Positions 1 to 8,923 of a DNA stretch of 64,000 bases are shown here, in pieces. Below the pieces are notes generated by a model. The model worked only from the letters and a program-made list of their open reading frames with translations, searched no databases and was not told the DNA's origin. A program made the position numbers and the translations under genes. Each line of letters begins with the position of its first letter. The first letter of the stretch is position 1. Source of the DNA: Haliscomenobacter sp040403615 (GTDB lineage Bacteria > Bacteroidota > Bacteroidia > Chitinophagales > Saprospiraceae); contig NZ_JBBAKG010000002.1 of NCBI RefSeq assembly GCF_040403615.1, positions 62,001 to 126,000 on the forward strand. The letters run 5' to 3'.

Positions 1-78
1 AACATGCTCCGCTTACATTTAGGTTTACGGATTCAGTTCAGCATTAGAGCCATCAATGCCCTGTCCAAATTGGTCTAA
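1..78 (+). CDS. Possible C-terminal end of an upstream gene (partial)
   Basis: Frame 1 is open from the left edge to a TAA stop at 76-78, giving about 25 residues ending IRAINALSKLV. It could be the tail of a gene outside the window or chance. It is too short to assign a family. The next gene starts 20 bp downstream on the same strand. Confidence 0.25.
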   Translation, partial: NMLRLHLGLRIQFSIRAINALSKLV

Positions 79-98
79 ATCGTCAAAGCAATTGCCTA

Positions 99-3000
99 AT
101 GAAAAAGAGCCTTTACCTACTTGCTTGCCTGTTATGGGGAGCCACAATTTTTTCCCAAAATAAAAATTGGATCATTCACGCCCCAGCGGGTAGCCGACCT
201 ACCCAGGTCGCAAAGGGGGGCGAAACCGTCATCCCCAATGGTCGAATCGTTACGCCGCTTGGAAAATCCATCACCACTGCTCCTCACCCATATGGATTGG
301 TGTTGAGTCAGGACGGTACCCTTGCCGCTACCGCCAATACCGGAATCCGACCTTTCTCCGTTACCCTGATCCGCAATGTTGCAGACGTAAACCCTGTCGT
401 ATCCCAAATACCAGAAGGAGTAGAAACCGACAAAGGTGTTTTGGCTGCCGTGTACATGGGCGTTGCCATTGCACCCAACAACCGTAAAATCTATGTAGCT
501 GGCGGACAAGAAGGAAAAATCTTTGTTTTTGACCCCAATACCAGAGCAAAACTGACGGAAATCAATTGCAATACACCAGTCAATGGCCGCAATTATTCAA
601 GCAGCTATATCGGCGAGTTGATGCTCAGCAAAGATGGTCGTACTCTTTACGCATTGGATCAGCTCAACTTCCGCTTGATCATCATCGATACCGAACAAAG
701 CCAAGTGAGCCGCAGCATTGGGGTAGGGCGCTATCCGTTTGGGTTGGCGCTTTCACCAGACGATAGTCGCGCCTATGTAGTCAACGTGGGGATCTATGCT
801 TACCAGGATGCATACACCTACACTCCCGGCAACCCCAAAGGCAATGCCTTGAATGGCCGAACCCAGGTTGCTTACAATACGCCTGAAGCAGTCAATGGCA
901 AACAATTGGGCGACAAAATGATCCCCGGACTTGGAGATCCGCTTTCACCAGAAGCACTTTCGGTTTTTGCCATTGATTTGAAAACCGATGCCATTTTGGC
1001 CAAAATCAAAACCGGTATTCAGATCGGCCAGGTGTTGGAAGATGTTCCTGCGGTAGGGGGATCTAGCCCCAACTCGGTCGTTGCTACCGACGACTATGTT
1101 TTCGTCAGCAATGGCCACAGCGATTGTGTGACCGTTATTGATGCGCGTTCTTTGACCAAAAAGACGGAAATTTTTCTGAACCCCGAAGCGCGTTTGGGAA
1201 ATCTGCGTGGGATGATTCCGTTCGGATTGACTTGCTCACCCGATCAAAAAAAACTTTTTGTAGCGGAAGCAGGCATCAACGCAGTGGGCGTTATTGACGT
1301 TCCAACGCTCAAAGTATTGGGGCATATCCCCACAGGTTGGTTTCCGTCCAAACTGCAAACCAGTCGTGATGGGAAAAAGCTCATAGTAGCTTGCGCCAAA
1401 GGTTTGGGCAGCGGGCCCAACGGAGGTTCTACGTTCAATGTAGACCGAGAAGGCAGTTACATCGGCAACCTGATGAAGGGCATCGTCAATGTATTCGACA
1501 TACCTAAAGATGCAGACCTGGCCAAACATACCCAGCAAGTAATCCGCAACAACTACCGGATCCGCCCAATCACCGATCCCGCGTTCAAAAGCCGCAGCAC
1601 CAATCCCATTCCATTATATCCGGGGTTGAAAGCATCGCCGATCCAGCACGTAGTTTTCATCATCAAAGAAAACCGCACTTACGACGAAGTATTTGGACAG
1701 TTGTCCAAGGGCAAAGGCGAAGCTGCAATGGCCCGCTTTGGTTACGGAGGTGCAACAGTTACCACCCCAACGGGCGAAAAAATAGCCGGGTTGACTCCAG
1801 CCCCAAATCACTTAAAGCTTGCGCAACAGTTTGCAGTTTCTGACAATTACTACGTCGATTCAGATGTATCTGCCGATGGCCACCGCTGGTTGGTTGGTCT
1901 GTACCCCAATGAATGGGTTGAAGTGAACGTAATGTCTTCTTATGGTGGCGGACGTGCTTACAAAAAAGATTCTACTGCGGTTGGTGCCTGGATTCTTAGC
2001 GGTTCTGGTAGCCCAGAAGACCTCAACGAAGCAGGTTCCATCTGGGATCACCTCTACCGCCTAAAAAAGCCGTTTTACAATTTTGGAATGACCCTCAACA
2101 ACGTGCCAACCTCCGTAAAAGCAGCTTTTGATTCGGCACAAGTGAGTACCATGCCTAACGTTCCGGCCTCCGCAGGATTGCTGCAATTTACCTCAAAAAA
2201 ATATCCTTCCTACAATACCAGTATCCCCGACCAATTTCGGGCAGATGTGTTGATGGAAGAATTTCGCGAAAAATGGATGTCTGGTGCGGAGAAAATGCCT
2301 GCATTTACCACCATCCGCCTGGGCAATGACCACGGGGCGGGCATTCGTCCTAATGCGGGTTATCCTTATTTTCAAAGTTATATGGCCGACAACGATTTGG
2401 CGCTGGGCCGCATTGTTGAGTTCCTTAGTCATACGCCTTACTGGAAAAACATGCTGATCGTCATTACCGAAGACGACGCGCAAGGTGGCGCAGACCATGT
2501 TGACGCCCACCGCAGTGTGTTACTAACTATTTCTCCATACATCAAGCGCGGCTATGTAGGCCATGAACACAGCAGTTTTGGAAGCATTTTCAAAACTTTT
2601 TGGAACTGTATCGGAGTTCCTTACCTGAATCAATACGACGCAACGGCAACAGATTTGGCGGAATTGTTTACCGATAAGCCCGATTTTCGGCCTTATGTGG
2701 CCTCTCCGGTTGATCCTGAATTGTTCAACCCAGCGTTTGCACTCGGCCCTTTCGACCGGAATTTTGATTGGAGCGCACTGGCAGAGTCTCCAGAAATGGA
2801 CAATGTTCCGTTGATGGAAAAAATGAGTGAAGAAACGGCCAAAGCTTACGCAGACGCTACTCCTTTTGCTCCTTTTATCGATCCAATTCAATCCACCTTC
2901 AAGGGTTCACTGAGTGTTGAGTTGAAAACATTTCCCAAAAACGTAGAAGTTCGCTATACCTTGGATGGTACGGAACCAGGGCCTCAATCTCCGCGTTACG

Positions 3001-3104
3001 AAAAGCCACTTACGCTGAATGCAACAACTACAGTTCGTGCCCGGGGCTATTATTCAAATGGAAAGATCAGCCGCGTAGCTACTCGAAAGTATACGGCCTA
3101 TTAA
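99..3104 (+). CDS. Secreted YncE-like beta-propeller / phosphoesterase with chitobiase-type C-terminal domain
   Basis: A 1001-residue exported protein. Residues 1-20 form a signal peptide ending IFSQ. Residues about 45-460 are repeated YVTN-type propeller blades (for example YALDQLNFRLIIID and GRYPFGLALSPDDSRAYVVN). From about 515 a phosphoesterase/alkaline-phosphatase-like domain follows, with FIIKENRTYDEVFG (about 520), VSADGHRW (about 588), ITEDDAQGGADHVDAHR (about 788) and GHEHSSFGS (about 820). The last 80 residues resemble the chitobiase/beta-hexosaminidase C-terminal domain (VEVRYTLDGTEP, TVRARGYYSNG). The architecture matches bifunctional YncE-family/alkaline-phosphatase proteins. The substrate is unknown; phosphodiester or phospholipid hydrolysis outside the cytoplasm is the family-level expectation. 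The gene stands alone, followed by a hairpin repeat. Confidence 0.85.
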   Translation: MKKSLYLLACLLWGATIFSQNKNWIIHAPAGSRPTQVAKGGETVIPNGRIVTPLGKSITTAPHPYGLVLSQDGTLAATANTGIRPFSVTLIRNVADVNPVVSQIPEGVETDKGVLAAVYMGVAIAPNNRKIYVAGGQEGKIFVFDPNTRAKLTEINCNTPVNGRNYSSSYIGELMLSKDGRTLYALDQLNFRLIIIDTEQSQVSRSIGVGRYPFGLALSPDDSRAYVVNVGIYAYQDAYTYTPGNPKGNALNGRTQVAYNTPEAVNGKQLGDKMIPGLGDPLSPEALSVFAIDLKTDAILAKIKTGIQIGQVLEDVPAVGGSSPNSVVATDDYVFVSNGHSDCVTVIDARSLTKKTEIFLNPEARLGNLRGMIPFGLTCSPDQKKLFVAEAGINAVGVIDVPTLKVLGHIPTGWFPSKLQTSRDGKKLIVACAKGLGSGPNGGSTFNVDREGSYIGNLMKGIVNVFDIPKDADLAKHTQQVIRNNYRIRPITDPAFKSRSTNPIPLYPGLKASPIQHVVFIIKENRTYDEVFGQLSKGKGEAAMARFGYGGATVTTPTGEKIAGLTPAPNHLKLAQQFAVSDNYYVDSDVSADGHRWLVGLYPNEWVEVNVMSSYGGGRAYKKDSTAVGAWILSGSGSPEDLNEAGSIWDHLYRLKKPFYNFGMTLNNVPTSVKAAFDSAQVSTMPNVPASAGLLQFTSKKYPSYNTSIPDQFRADVLMEEFREKWMSGAEKMPAFTTIRLGNDHGAGIRPNAGYPYFQSYMADNDLALGRIVEFLSHTPYWKNMLIVITEDDAQGGADHVDAHRSVLLTISPYIKRGYVGHEHSSFGSIFKTFWNCIGVPYLNQYDATATDLAELFTDKPDFRPYVASPVDPELFNPAFALGPFDRNFDWSALAESPEMDNVPLMEKMSEETAKAYADATPFAPFIDPIQSTFKGSLSVELKTFPKNVEVRYTLDGTEPGPQSPRYEKPLTLNATTTVRARGYYSNGKISRVATRKYTAY

Positions 3105-3116
3105 TTAACGGTTAAA

Positions 3117-3221
3117 TAATAACTTCATCTTTTTGGGTTTTGAATAGGAAGTCGAACGGTTCATTTCAAGTGGGCTTCCTATTCAAAAGTCTCTCAAAAA
3201 ATTGGGAATTAATTTTTTGCG
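3117..3221 (+). repeat. Long-hairpin repeat element, copy A (constant loop family)
   Basis: The inner stem is perfect over 14 bp (TTTTGAATAGGAAG at 3138-3151 with CTTCCTATTCAAAA at 3175-3188). The 23-nt loop (3152-3174) holds the core AACGGTTCATTTCAAGT. An outer, imperfect helix pairs AACTTCATCTTTTTG with the strand running to TTTTTTGCG at 3221. The copy at 62581-62693 has the same inner stem and loop, and its outer stem is better preserved. The element sits between two same-strand genes and could also end transcription of the phosphoesterase gene. Confidence 0.8.
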
Positions 3222-3359
3222 TCACACTATAGTGGTGAAAAAAAACGAATAAGCGAAGCTGCTTGGTAATAATTACGTTTTATTTAAATGATTTACTATT
3301 TTTAATCGATAAAATAGTACTGTAGTACTTTTTATTCTGTTCAAGTAAAAAACCACACC

Positions 3360-4205
3360 ATGAAAAAAGGGCTTCTACTCTTCTTACTGCTCTCTGCGGC
3401 TTGTTTTTCTTTTGCCCAGAAAAAACCGCTTGTCGTATTTGTAACTGGCGACCACGAGTACAGTGGCGAACAAACCCTGCCCTTGATAGCGGCAGAGCTG
3501 GAGAAAAACTACGGTTTTCAGACCAAAGTTTTAAAAGCCACTCCAGATCAAAATTCTGAAAAAAACATTCCCGGACTGGAAAGCCTCAAAGAAGCGGATT
3601 TGGCCATCTTTTACCTGCGTTGGCGTCAATTGCCTCCAGATCAATTGGCTTTGATTGAAGACTACCTCAAATCTGGAAAACCCTTGATGGGCTTCCGTAC
3701 CACTACCCACGCGTTCAATTTTCCCAAAGGAGATCCCTCCGAGCGCTGGAATGCTTTTGGTGAATTTGCCCTGAATGCACCTCCAGGATGGGGCGGCAAA
3801 GCAGCCCATACGCATTACGGCCACCAAAGTACCACCGATGTATCAATCATCGAAGCAGCAAAAAAACATCCAATTCTGAGGGGCGTTGCACCAAGCTTTC
3901 ATGCGAATTCCTGGTTGTACCGCGTATTGCCAGATTATCCTACCAAGGGTTCAGAATGGTTGTTGATGGGCAAATCCGTCAATCCAGACAAAACTGCCAT
4001 CGACAATCCGGTAGCCTGGACGGGAACCAACTCCTATGGTGCAAAGATTTTTACAACCACTTTAGGTCACCCCGAAGATTTTCAGGTAGAGGCTTTTCAA
4101 CGCTTGATCATCAATGCCATCCATTGGGAATTGGGCGAAAAAGTGCCTAAAAAATGGAAAGGCAAAATTGACATCAATGTGCCTTACCGAGGCATTGTCA
4201 AGTAA
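3360..4205 (+). CDS. Secreted ThuA-like domain protein
   Basis: A 281-residue protein with a signal peptide (residues 1-20, ending CFSFAQ) and a ThuA-like class I glutamine amidotransferase-like fold. Typical stretches are VVFVTGDHEYSGEQTLPLIA near the start of the mature protein, ALIEDYLKSGKPLMGFRTTT in the middle and IFTTTLGHPEDFQVEAFQRL near the end. ThuA-like proteins occur beside secreted carbohydrate oxidation proteins in planctomycetes and Bacteroidota, and this one lies 56 bp upstream of a propeller/cytochrome c gene, probably in one transcript. The exact reaction is unknown for this family. The ATG at 3360 starts the signal peptide directly. Confidence 0.85.
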   Translation: MKKGLLLFLLLSAACFSFAQKKPLVVFVTGDHEYSGEQTLPLIAAELEKNYGFQTKVLKATPDQNSEKNIPGLESLKEADLAIFYLRWRQLPPDQLALIEDYLKSGKPLMGFRTTTHAFNFPKGDPSERWNAFGEFALNAPPGWGGKAAHTHYGHQSTTDVSIIEAAKKHPILRGVAPSFHANSWLYRVLPDYPTKGSEWLLMGKSVNPDKTAIDNPVAWTGTNSYGAKIFTTTLGHPEDFQVEAFQRLIINAIHWELGEKVPKKWKGKIDINVPYRGIVK

Positions 4206-4261
4206 TCAGCGCTATGCACGAACCATTCGAATAATTGCAAATACTACAAACAACTCACATA

Positions 4262-7200
4262 ATGTCTCTTCCAATCAAGCCTTTTTTTTCCATCATCATC
4301 CTGATGTTTATGGTTTTGGGTTCTTTCCGTTGGCAACAACCTGAAACGCTCGAGATTAAAGACGGCGCTCACATCTCTCTGATCGGCGGAAACCTCGGCT
4401 CAAGAATGATGAATTACGGGCATTTTGAAACCGAAATGTACGTGCGCTATCCCGAAAAGTCCTTGCTGATCCGCAACATGTGTGATGGCGGTGATACCCC
4501 CGGGTTTCGGCCGCACGCTTCCCGTTTTTCTCCCTGGGCATTTCCAGGTGCTGAAAAATTCCAAACCGAATACGCCACCAACTCCGACAGCGAAGGCCAC
4601 TTCGATAGCCCGGATCAATGGCTCACGCGCCTCCAAACCGACATCATCATCGCTTTTTTTGGATACAGCGAGTCGTTTCAAGGCAAGGCTGGGTTGGAAA
4701 ACTACAAAGCGGAATTGGATGCATTTATCAAGTATACCTTGAGTCAAAAATACAACGGCATTTCTGCGCCGCAATTGGCCATCGTTTCTCCAACGGCGTT
4801 TGAAGATTTGACCAGCATCTACGATTTGCCCAATGGTGAAAAAGAAAATGAAAACCTGCTGCTCTACACCAAGGCCATGAAAGAGGTCGCACAGAAAAAC
4901 AAAGTACAGTTTGTCGATGCCTTTACCCCCTCAAAGCAATGGTACGCAGAAGCAGCAGATCCTTTGACCATCGATGGTGCTCAACTGAATGAAGCTGGAT
5001 ACAAGAAATTGGCTCTTTTGTTAACCAACGAAATTTTTGGCAACGTTGCCCCCAAAGCAGAAGCCAACCGCAACCTGATCCACGATATGGTGATGGAAAA
5101 AAACTGGATGTGGCACAACGACTACAAAGTTCCGAACGGCGTGCACGTTTATGGCCGCAGATACGACCCCTTTGGGCCGGATAACTATCCTTTCGAGATC
5201 GAAAAAATCCGCCAGATGACCACCATTCGCGACAAAGCGATTTGGTTGGCTGCGCAAAAAGGAGAGAAAATGGACATTGCAGCTGCGGATAAAACAACCC
5301 GCAGCTTGCCCGAGGTAAAAACAAATTTTAATCCCGAGAAAAACGGAAGCCTGAAATACCTCTATGGAAAAGATGCACTCGATAAATTGAAGGTACCTGC
5401 TGGCTATAAAATTGAACTCTTCGCTTCCGAAGCGGAATTTACGGATGTAGCCAATCCAGTACAAATGTCCTTCGACAACAAAGGCCGCCTCTGGGTGTCT
5501 ACCATGCCCGGCTATCCGCACTACAAACCCGGTGATTCCAAGCCCAACGACAAATTGCTCATTCTGGAAGATACCAACAACGATGGCAAAGCAGACAAAC
5601 AAACCGTTTTTGCCGAAGGTTTGCACCTCCCACTCGGTTTTGAATTGGCACCTGAAGGCGTATACGTCTCTCAAGGAACCAATCTGAAATTGTACACCGA
5701 TACCAACGGTGACGACAAAGCCGACAAAGTTGAGATCATCTTTAGCGGATACGACGACCACGATACCCACCACAACAGCCACGCGTTTTGTGCCGATCCA
5801 TCCGGTGCGATCTATTCTGGCGAAGGCGTCTTTTTGCATACCAATGTCGAAACACCATATGGCACCGTGAGGGCTACCAATGGCGGATTTTACCGCTACA
5901 GTCCGCAATTGCACAAACTGGAAAGAACCGCTCAGTTGGCCATCCCTAATCCCTGGGGCATCGCTTTTGACCACTGGGGACAACCTTTCTTTGCCGAAAC
6001 TTCCAGCCCCGATGTGCGCTGGATGATGCCGGGTACTGTACTGCCCCGCTACGGTGAAGCCACCCACAAAAGTGTGCAGCTGATCGAAAAAGACCACATG
6101 GTGCGTCCTACTTCTGGCTTGGAGTTCGTCTCCAGCCGCCATTTTCCAGATGAAGTCCAAGGCGATCTGTTGCTCAACAACACCATCGGATTTTTGGGTA
6201 CCAAGCAACACCAAGTCATGGATGAAGGCACAGGCTACAAGACCAAGCATCGCCAGGATTTACTGGTATCCGAAGACCGGAATTTCCGCCCGGTAGATCT
6301 GGAGTTTGCCCCGGATGGCTCACTCTATATTGTAGACTGGCACAACATCTTGATCGGCCACATGCAACACAATGCCCGTGACCCCTTGCGCGACCACGTC
6401 CATGGCCGGATTTACCGCATCACGTACCCTTCTAGACCACTGGTCACCCCTGCAAAAATTGATGGTGCCAGCATTGAGACCCTGCTGGACAATCTTAAAC
6501 TGCCCGAATACCGCAGCCGCTACCGCACCAGAAGGGAACTGAGGGCCAGAAAAGCCGCGGATGTTTTGCCTAAACTGGACAAATGGCTCAGCGCCCTCGA
6601 TAAAAACGACCCGCAATACGAGCATCACCAACTGGAAGGCCTGTGGGTAAGCTGGGGTTTGAACAAAGTAAACCAACCATTATTGAAGCAACTTCTGAAA
6701 GCCAAAGATTACCGGGTTAGAGCGGCAGCGGTTGAAGTCCTACGCTTTACCGGCCATCAGGTCAAAGACCAGGCGGAATTGTTGATGCAAGCAGTCAAAG
6801 ACGACAACAGCCGGGTACGTCTGGATGCCATTGTTGCTGCATCCTGGATTGGCCCCGAAAAAGGCCTATCGATTCTGGAGGAGGCCAAAAAGAAACCCCT
6901 GGACGATTGGATGATCCATGCCCATGAAACCGCAGTAGCCCACTTGAGCGGCAAAGCGGTGAGCAAGAAACAGGAAGTATACAGCACCACCAACCTCAAG
7001 GGCAAAGATTTTGAACTGTTCAACCAGGGCAAGGCCATTTATGCCAAAGAGGGTTATTGTGCCACCTGCCACCAAGCCGACGGCAAAGGACTTCCCGGGT
7101 CTGGTTTTCCTCCCTTATCAGGTACCGAATGGGTAACCGGCAGCGAAGATCGACTCATCAAAATCATCCTCAAGGGTTTTATGGGCCCCATCGAAGTGAA

Positions 7201-7432
7201 TGGCAAAAGCTACGAAGGCCAGGTTCCTATGACTCCTTTTGAAGGCTTGCTCAAAGACCAGGAAGTAGCAGCGATTGCCACCTACATCCGCAATTCTTTT
7301 GGCAACAAAGCCTCCGTGGTGCAAGCTGAAAAAGTAGCCCAAATCCGGGCGGCCTTGAAAAAGAAAAAGGATTTTTACCAAAGTAGCAAGCTGCTGAAGG
7401 AACATCCTTTGGAGAGCAAAACGGGTAAATAG
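4262..7432 (+). CDS. SGNH-like / beta-propeller / HEAT / cytochrome c fusion protein (PVC-type haem-binding protein)
   Basis: About 1056 residues from the ATG at 4262, chosen because it begins a clean signal peptide (MSLPIKPFFSIIILMFMVLG). Order of parts: an SGNH/GDSL-like domain (about 35-285), a propeller of the putative membrane-bound dehydrogenase type (about 380-730, KVPAGYKIELFASEAEF, NKGRLWVSTMPGYPHY), HEAT-like helical repeats (about 750-900) and a cytochrome c domain with haem motif C933-A-T-C936-H937. The SGNH part looks non-catalytic: the GDS position reads GGNLGS, and the usual DxxH block reads DGAQLNEAGY. Expected role: periplasmic oxidation of a sugar or related substrate with electron transfer through haem. 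It follows the ThuA gene by 56 bp. Confidence 0.85.
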   Translation: MSLPIKPFFSIIILMFMVLGSFRWQQPETLEIKDGAHISLIGGNLGSRMMNYGHFETEMYVRYPEKSLLIRNMCDGGDTPGFRPHASRFSPWAFPGAEKFQTEYATNSDSEGHFDSPDQWLTRLQTDIIIAFFGYSESFQGKAGLENYKAELDAFIKYTLSQKYNGISAPQLAIVSPTAFEDLTSIYDLPNGEKENENLLLYTKAMKEVAQKNKVQFVDAFTPSKQWYAEAADPLTIDGAQLNEAGYKKLALLLTNEIFGNVAPKAEANRNLIHDMVMEKNWMWHNDYKVPNGVHVYGRRYDPFGPDNYPFEIEKIRQMTTIRDKAIWLAAQKGEKMDIAAADKTTRSLPEVKTNFNPEKNGSLKYLYGKDALDKLKVPAGYKIELFASEAEFTDVANPVQMSFDNKGRLWVSTMPGYPHYKPGDSKPNDKLLILEDTNNDGKADKQTVFAEGLHLPLGFELAPEGVYVSQGTNLKLYTDTNGDDKADKVEIIFSGYDDHDTHHNSHAFCADPSGAIYSGEGVFLHTNVETPYGTVRATNGGFYRYSPQLHKLERTAQLAIPNPWGIAFDHWGQPFFAETSSPDVRWMMPGTVLPRYGEATHKSVQLIEKDHMVRPTSGLEFVSSRHFPDEVQGDLLLNNTIGFLGTKQHQVMDEGTGYKTKHRQDLLVSEDRNFRPVDLEFAPDGSLYIVDWHNILIGHMQHNARDPLRDHVHGRIYRITYPSRPLVTPAKIDGASIETLLDNLKLPEYRSRYRTRRELRARKAADVLPKLDKWLSALDKNDPQYEHHQLEGLWVSWGLNKVNQPLLKQLLKAKDYRVRAAAVEVLRFTGHQVKDQAELLMQAVKDDNSRVRLDAIVAASWIGPEKGLSILEEAKKKPLDDWMIHAHETAVAHLSGKAVSKKQEVYSTTNLKGKDFELFNQGKAIYAKEGYCATCHQADGKGLPGSGFPPLSGTEWVTGSEDRLIKIILKGFMGPIEVNGKSYEGQVPMTPFEGLLKDQEVAAIATYIRNSFGNKASVVQAEKVAQIRAALKKKKDFYQSSKLLKEHPLESKTGK

Positions 7433-7444
7433 GCTAAATTTTGA

Positions 7445-7529
7445 AACAAAACAAACAGGGTGAATATTGATTTCTAAATAACTGATTTTCATTTGATTAG
7501 AAATCAATAATCACCCTGTTTGTTTTGTT
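7445..7529. terminator. Bidirectional 32-bp-arm hairpin between convergent genes
   Basis: Arms at 7445-7476 (starting AACAAAACAAACAGGGTGA) and 7498-7529 are nearly perfect reverse complements with a 21-nt loop. The hairpin fills the gap between two convergent stop codons, so it probably terminates both genes. The loop AACTGATTTTCATTTGAT is similar to the constant loop core of the dispersed hairpin family (AACGGTTCATTTCAAGT), so it may be a further, divergent member. Confidence 0.75.
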
Positions 7530-7531
7530 AG

Positions 7532-7744
7532 TTAAGACTTTACACTTGCGAACTTTTTAATAATCATTGGGCTTATGAATGCACCCACTAGAGATGTAAA
7601 TAGCCCAACCATCAAATACCGATAGTCTTCTTTTTGGAGCAGACCTGAAATTTGTAGGTCTACGAGTTTAAGCACGGCATAAAATAGTAGGGTGAAAACT
7701 GGAATTTGAAACAGCAGCTTGTAAGTAAGATTTTGTGTGTTCAT
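7532..7744 (-). CDS. Small two-TM membrane protein, cassette 1 partner
   Basis: A 70-residue protein with two predicted membrane segments (about 10-30, LLFQIPVFTLLFYAVLKLVD, and about 43-62, YLMVGLFTSLVGAFISPMII) and a basic tail (KKFASVKS). I do not recognise the family. It lies 347 bp downstream of the lipoprotein gene at 8092-8892 on the same strand. A protein of similar size and topology (46738-46974) occupies the same position after the second lipoprotein, which shares its leader with the first. That parallel supports a real gene and suggests a small immunity or accessory protein (inference). Low GC compared with flanking genes. Confidence 0.55.
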   Translation of the reverse strand: MNTQNLTYKLLFQIPVFTLLFYAVLKLVDLQISGLLQKEDYRYLMVGLFTSLVGAFISPMIIKKFASVKS

Positions 7745-8091
7745 GATAAATAAAGAATTTGAGATGAGTGAATGACTTGTTGTAAGTCAAGACAATTTCG
7801 TTCAAGAATATTATCTTTTCCTGCTTGGTTATATCTTATCGATGCATCAGGACGAACTCAAAAATAAGCCTCAAACCGAAAAAAATCCTCAATTCTTGAT
7901 CTTATGTGCTTTCATCACAACAAGTCAAATGAAATGCTTTGGTTTTGAGCAATTTAAGATTAATACCCATTTTCATTTAATTGAAATCCCTAAAGGTTAA
8001 TTTCGTGTTACCCATCATTCATGGATAAAGAAAATGGAATTCGAAGTAGATCAAATGGGTTCTGAAATTTATTGCAGTAATAGGCTTTATT
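7745..8091. other. AT-rich 347-bp intergenic stretch inside cassette 1
   Basis: No open frame of convincing quality, RNA gene or strong hairpin was seen. It separates the lipoprotein from its small membrane partner. The equivalent gap in cassette 2 is 205 bp and not obviously similar in sequence. Confidence 0.4.
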
Positions 8092-8892
8092 TTACCACAA
8101 ACTAATTGCAGATAAAATAGAGGCAGTAGCTCCTTGTAGTACTGTATTCGCTGCAATTGCCGCATTTGCCCCAGGAATTGGAGCTAGTACTGCGGTTTGT
8201 ATAAAACCCGTATAAGCTCCAATTGCATCACTTGCGACAATTATACTTGTTTTCTTTGTTTTAGTAGGGTCCGCTTTAGCGCTAGTACTTCCCCCATCAA
8301 TATTTGTATTGTCAAAACCAATGTCTCTAAGTTCTGGGCTGAAAAAATTCTGTTTTTTGATGATTTTTTCTGATAACGCTAAGCCTCCTTGATTTTTTGA
8401 CATCCAAAGTTCTGCAGAGTTTTTTGCAACACTTATTGATACTAGAACCGCGGTAAGCTCATTTTTATCTAAAATTGAATTTTTTGCTTCTTTTTCGATA
8501 TTTGATAAATGCTCCACTGCTTCTTTTAGCGTGATGTTATCAAAGTCAATGGAGAAGATTTTCTTCACCCAAGAATAAGATTTATGATTATTAAATCTTG
8601 AAAGTACTTTCTCTGGAATACCTTGCCCAAAAGCTTCTGCATCGCTTTGATTCAAATTGATAAGACTTCCTTCATTTGTTACTTTTGTGTCAACATTTCT
8701 TATTACTTCATTGATTGACTTGTATTCTTTATCCGAACGTATCACTTCATAAACAATTTCATTGTGCCTTTTACCAACGTTTTCAATTTCAAGTTTGGAC
8801 ATTAATGCTTGACTTTTGTCATATGCCTGTTCTTTTTGGCAACCGAAAAAAAGGATTACCGAAACAATCGCGAATAAAATTACTTTCTTCAT
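8092..8892 (-). CDS. Hypothetical lipoprotein with hydrophobic Gly/Ala-rich C-terminus, cassette 1
   Basis: A 266-residue protein. Residues 1-18 form a lipoprotein signal (MKKVILFAIVSVILFFGC, lipobox LFFGC, lipidated Cys18). The middle is Lys/Glu/Asn-rich and probably helical. A short low-complexity linker (GGSTSAKADPTKTKKTS) leads to a hydrophobic glycine/alanine-rich tail of about 45 residues (AYTGFIQTAVLAPIPGANAA and onward, ending SAISLW) that could insert in a membrane. No known family is recognised. The gene is AT-rich against its neighbours. Its upstream region (8924-9181) is duplicated upstream of the lipoprotein gene at 47180-47899. Surface or outer-membrane location is expected. A toxin-like role is speculation from the tail and the small partner. 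Confidence 0.65.
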   Translation of the reverse strand: MKKVILFAIVSVILFFGCQKEQAYDKSQALMSKLEIENVGKRHNEIVYEVIRSDKEYKSINEVIRNVDTKVTNEGSLINLNQSDAEAFGQGIPEKVLSRFNNHKSYSWVKKIFSIDFDNITLKEAVEHLSNIEKEAKNSILDKNELTAVLVSISVAKNSAELWMSKNQGGLALSEKIIKKQNFFSPELRDIGFDNTNIDGGSTSAKADPTKTKKTSIIVASDAIGAYTGFIQTAVLAPIPGANAAIAANTVLQGATASILSAISLW

Positions 8893-8923
8893 GGCTTAAA
8901 ATATATTCAAAATTTTAAAATAT

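Noticed and set aside
5021..6250. Long antisense open frame of 409 codons opposite the SGNH-propeller-cytochrome gene
   Set aside because: It lies wholly inside a gene with clear domains and haem motif on the plus strand; its translation is rich in Phe/Val/His with no domain or signal.
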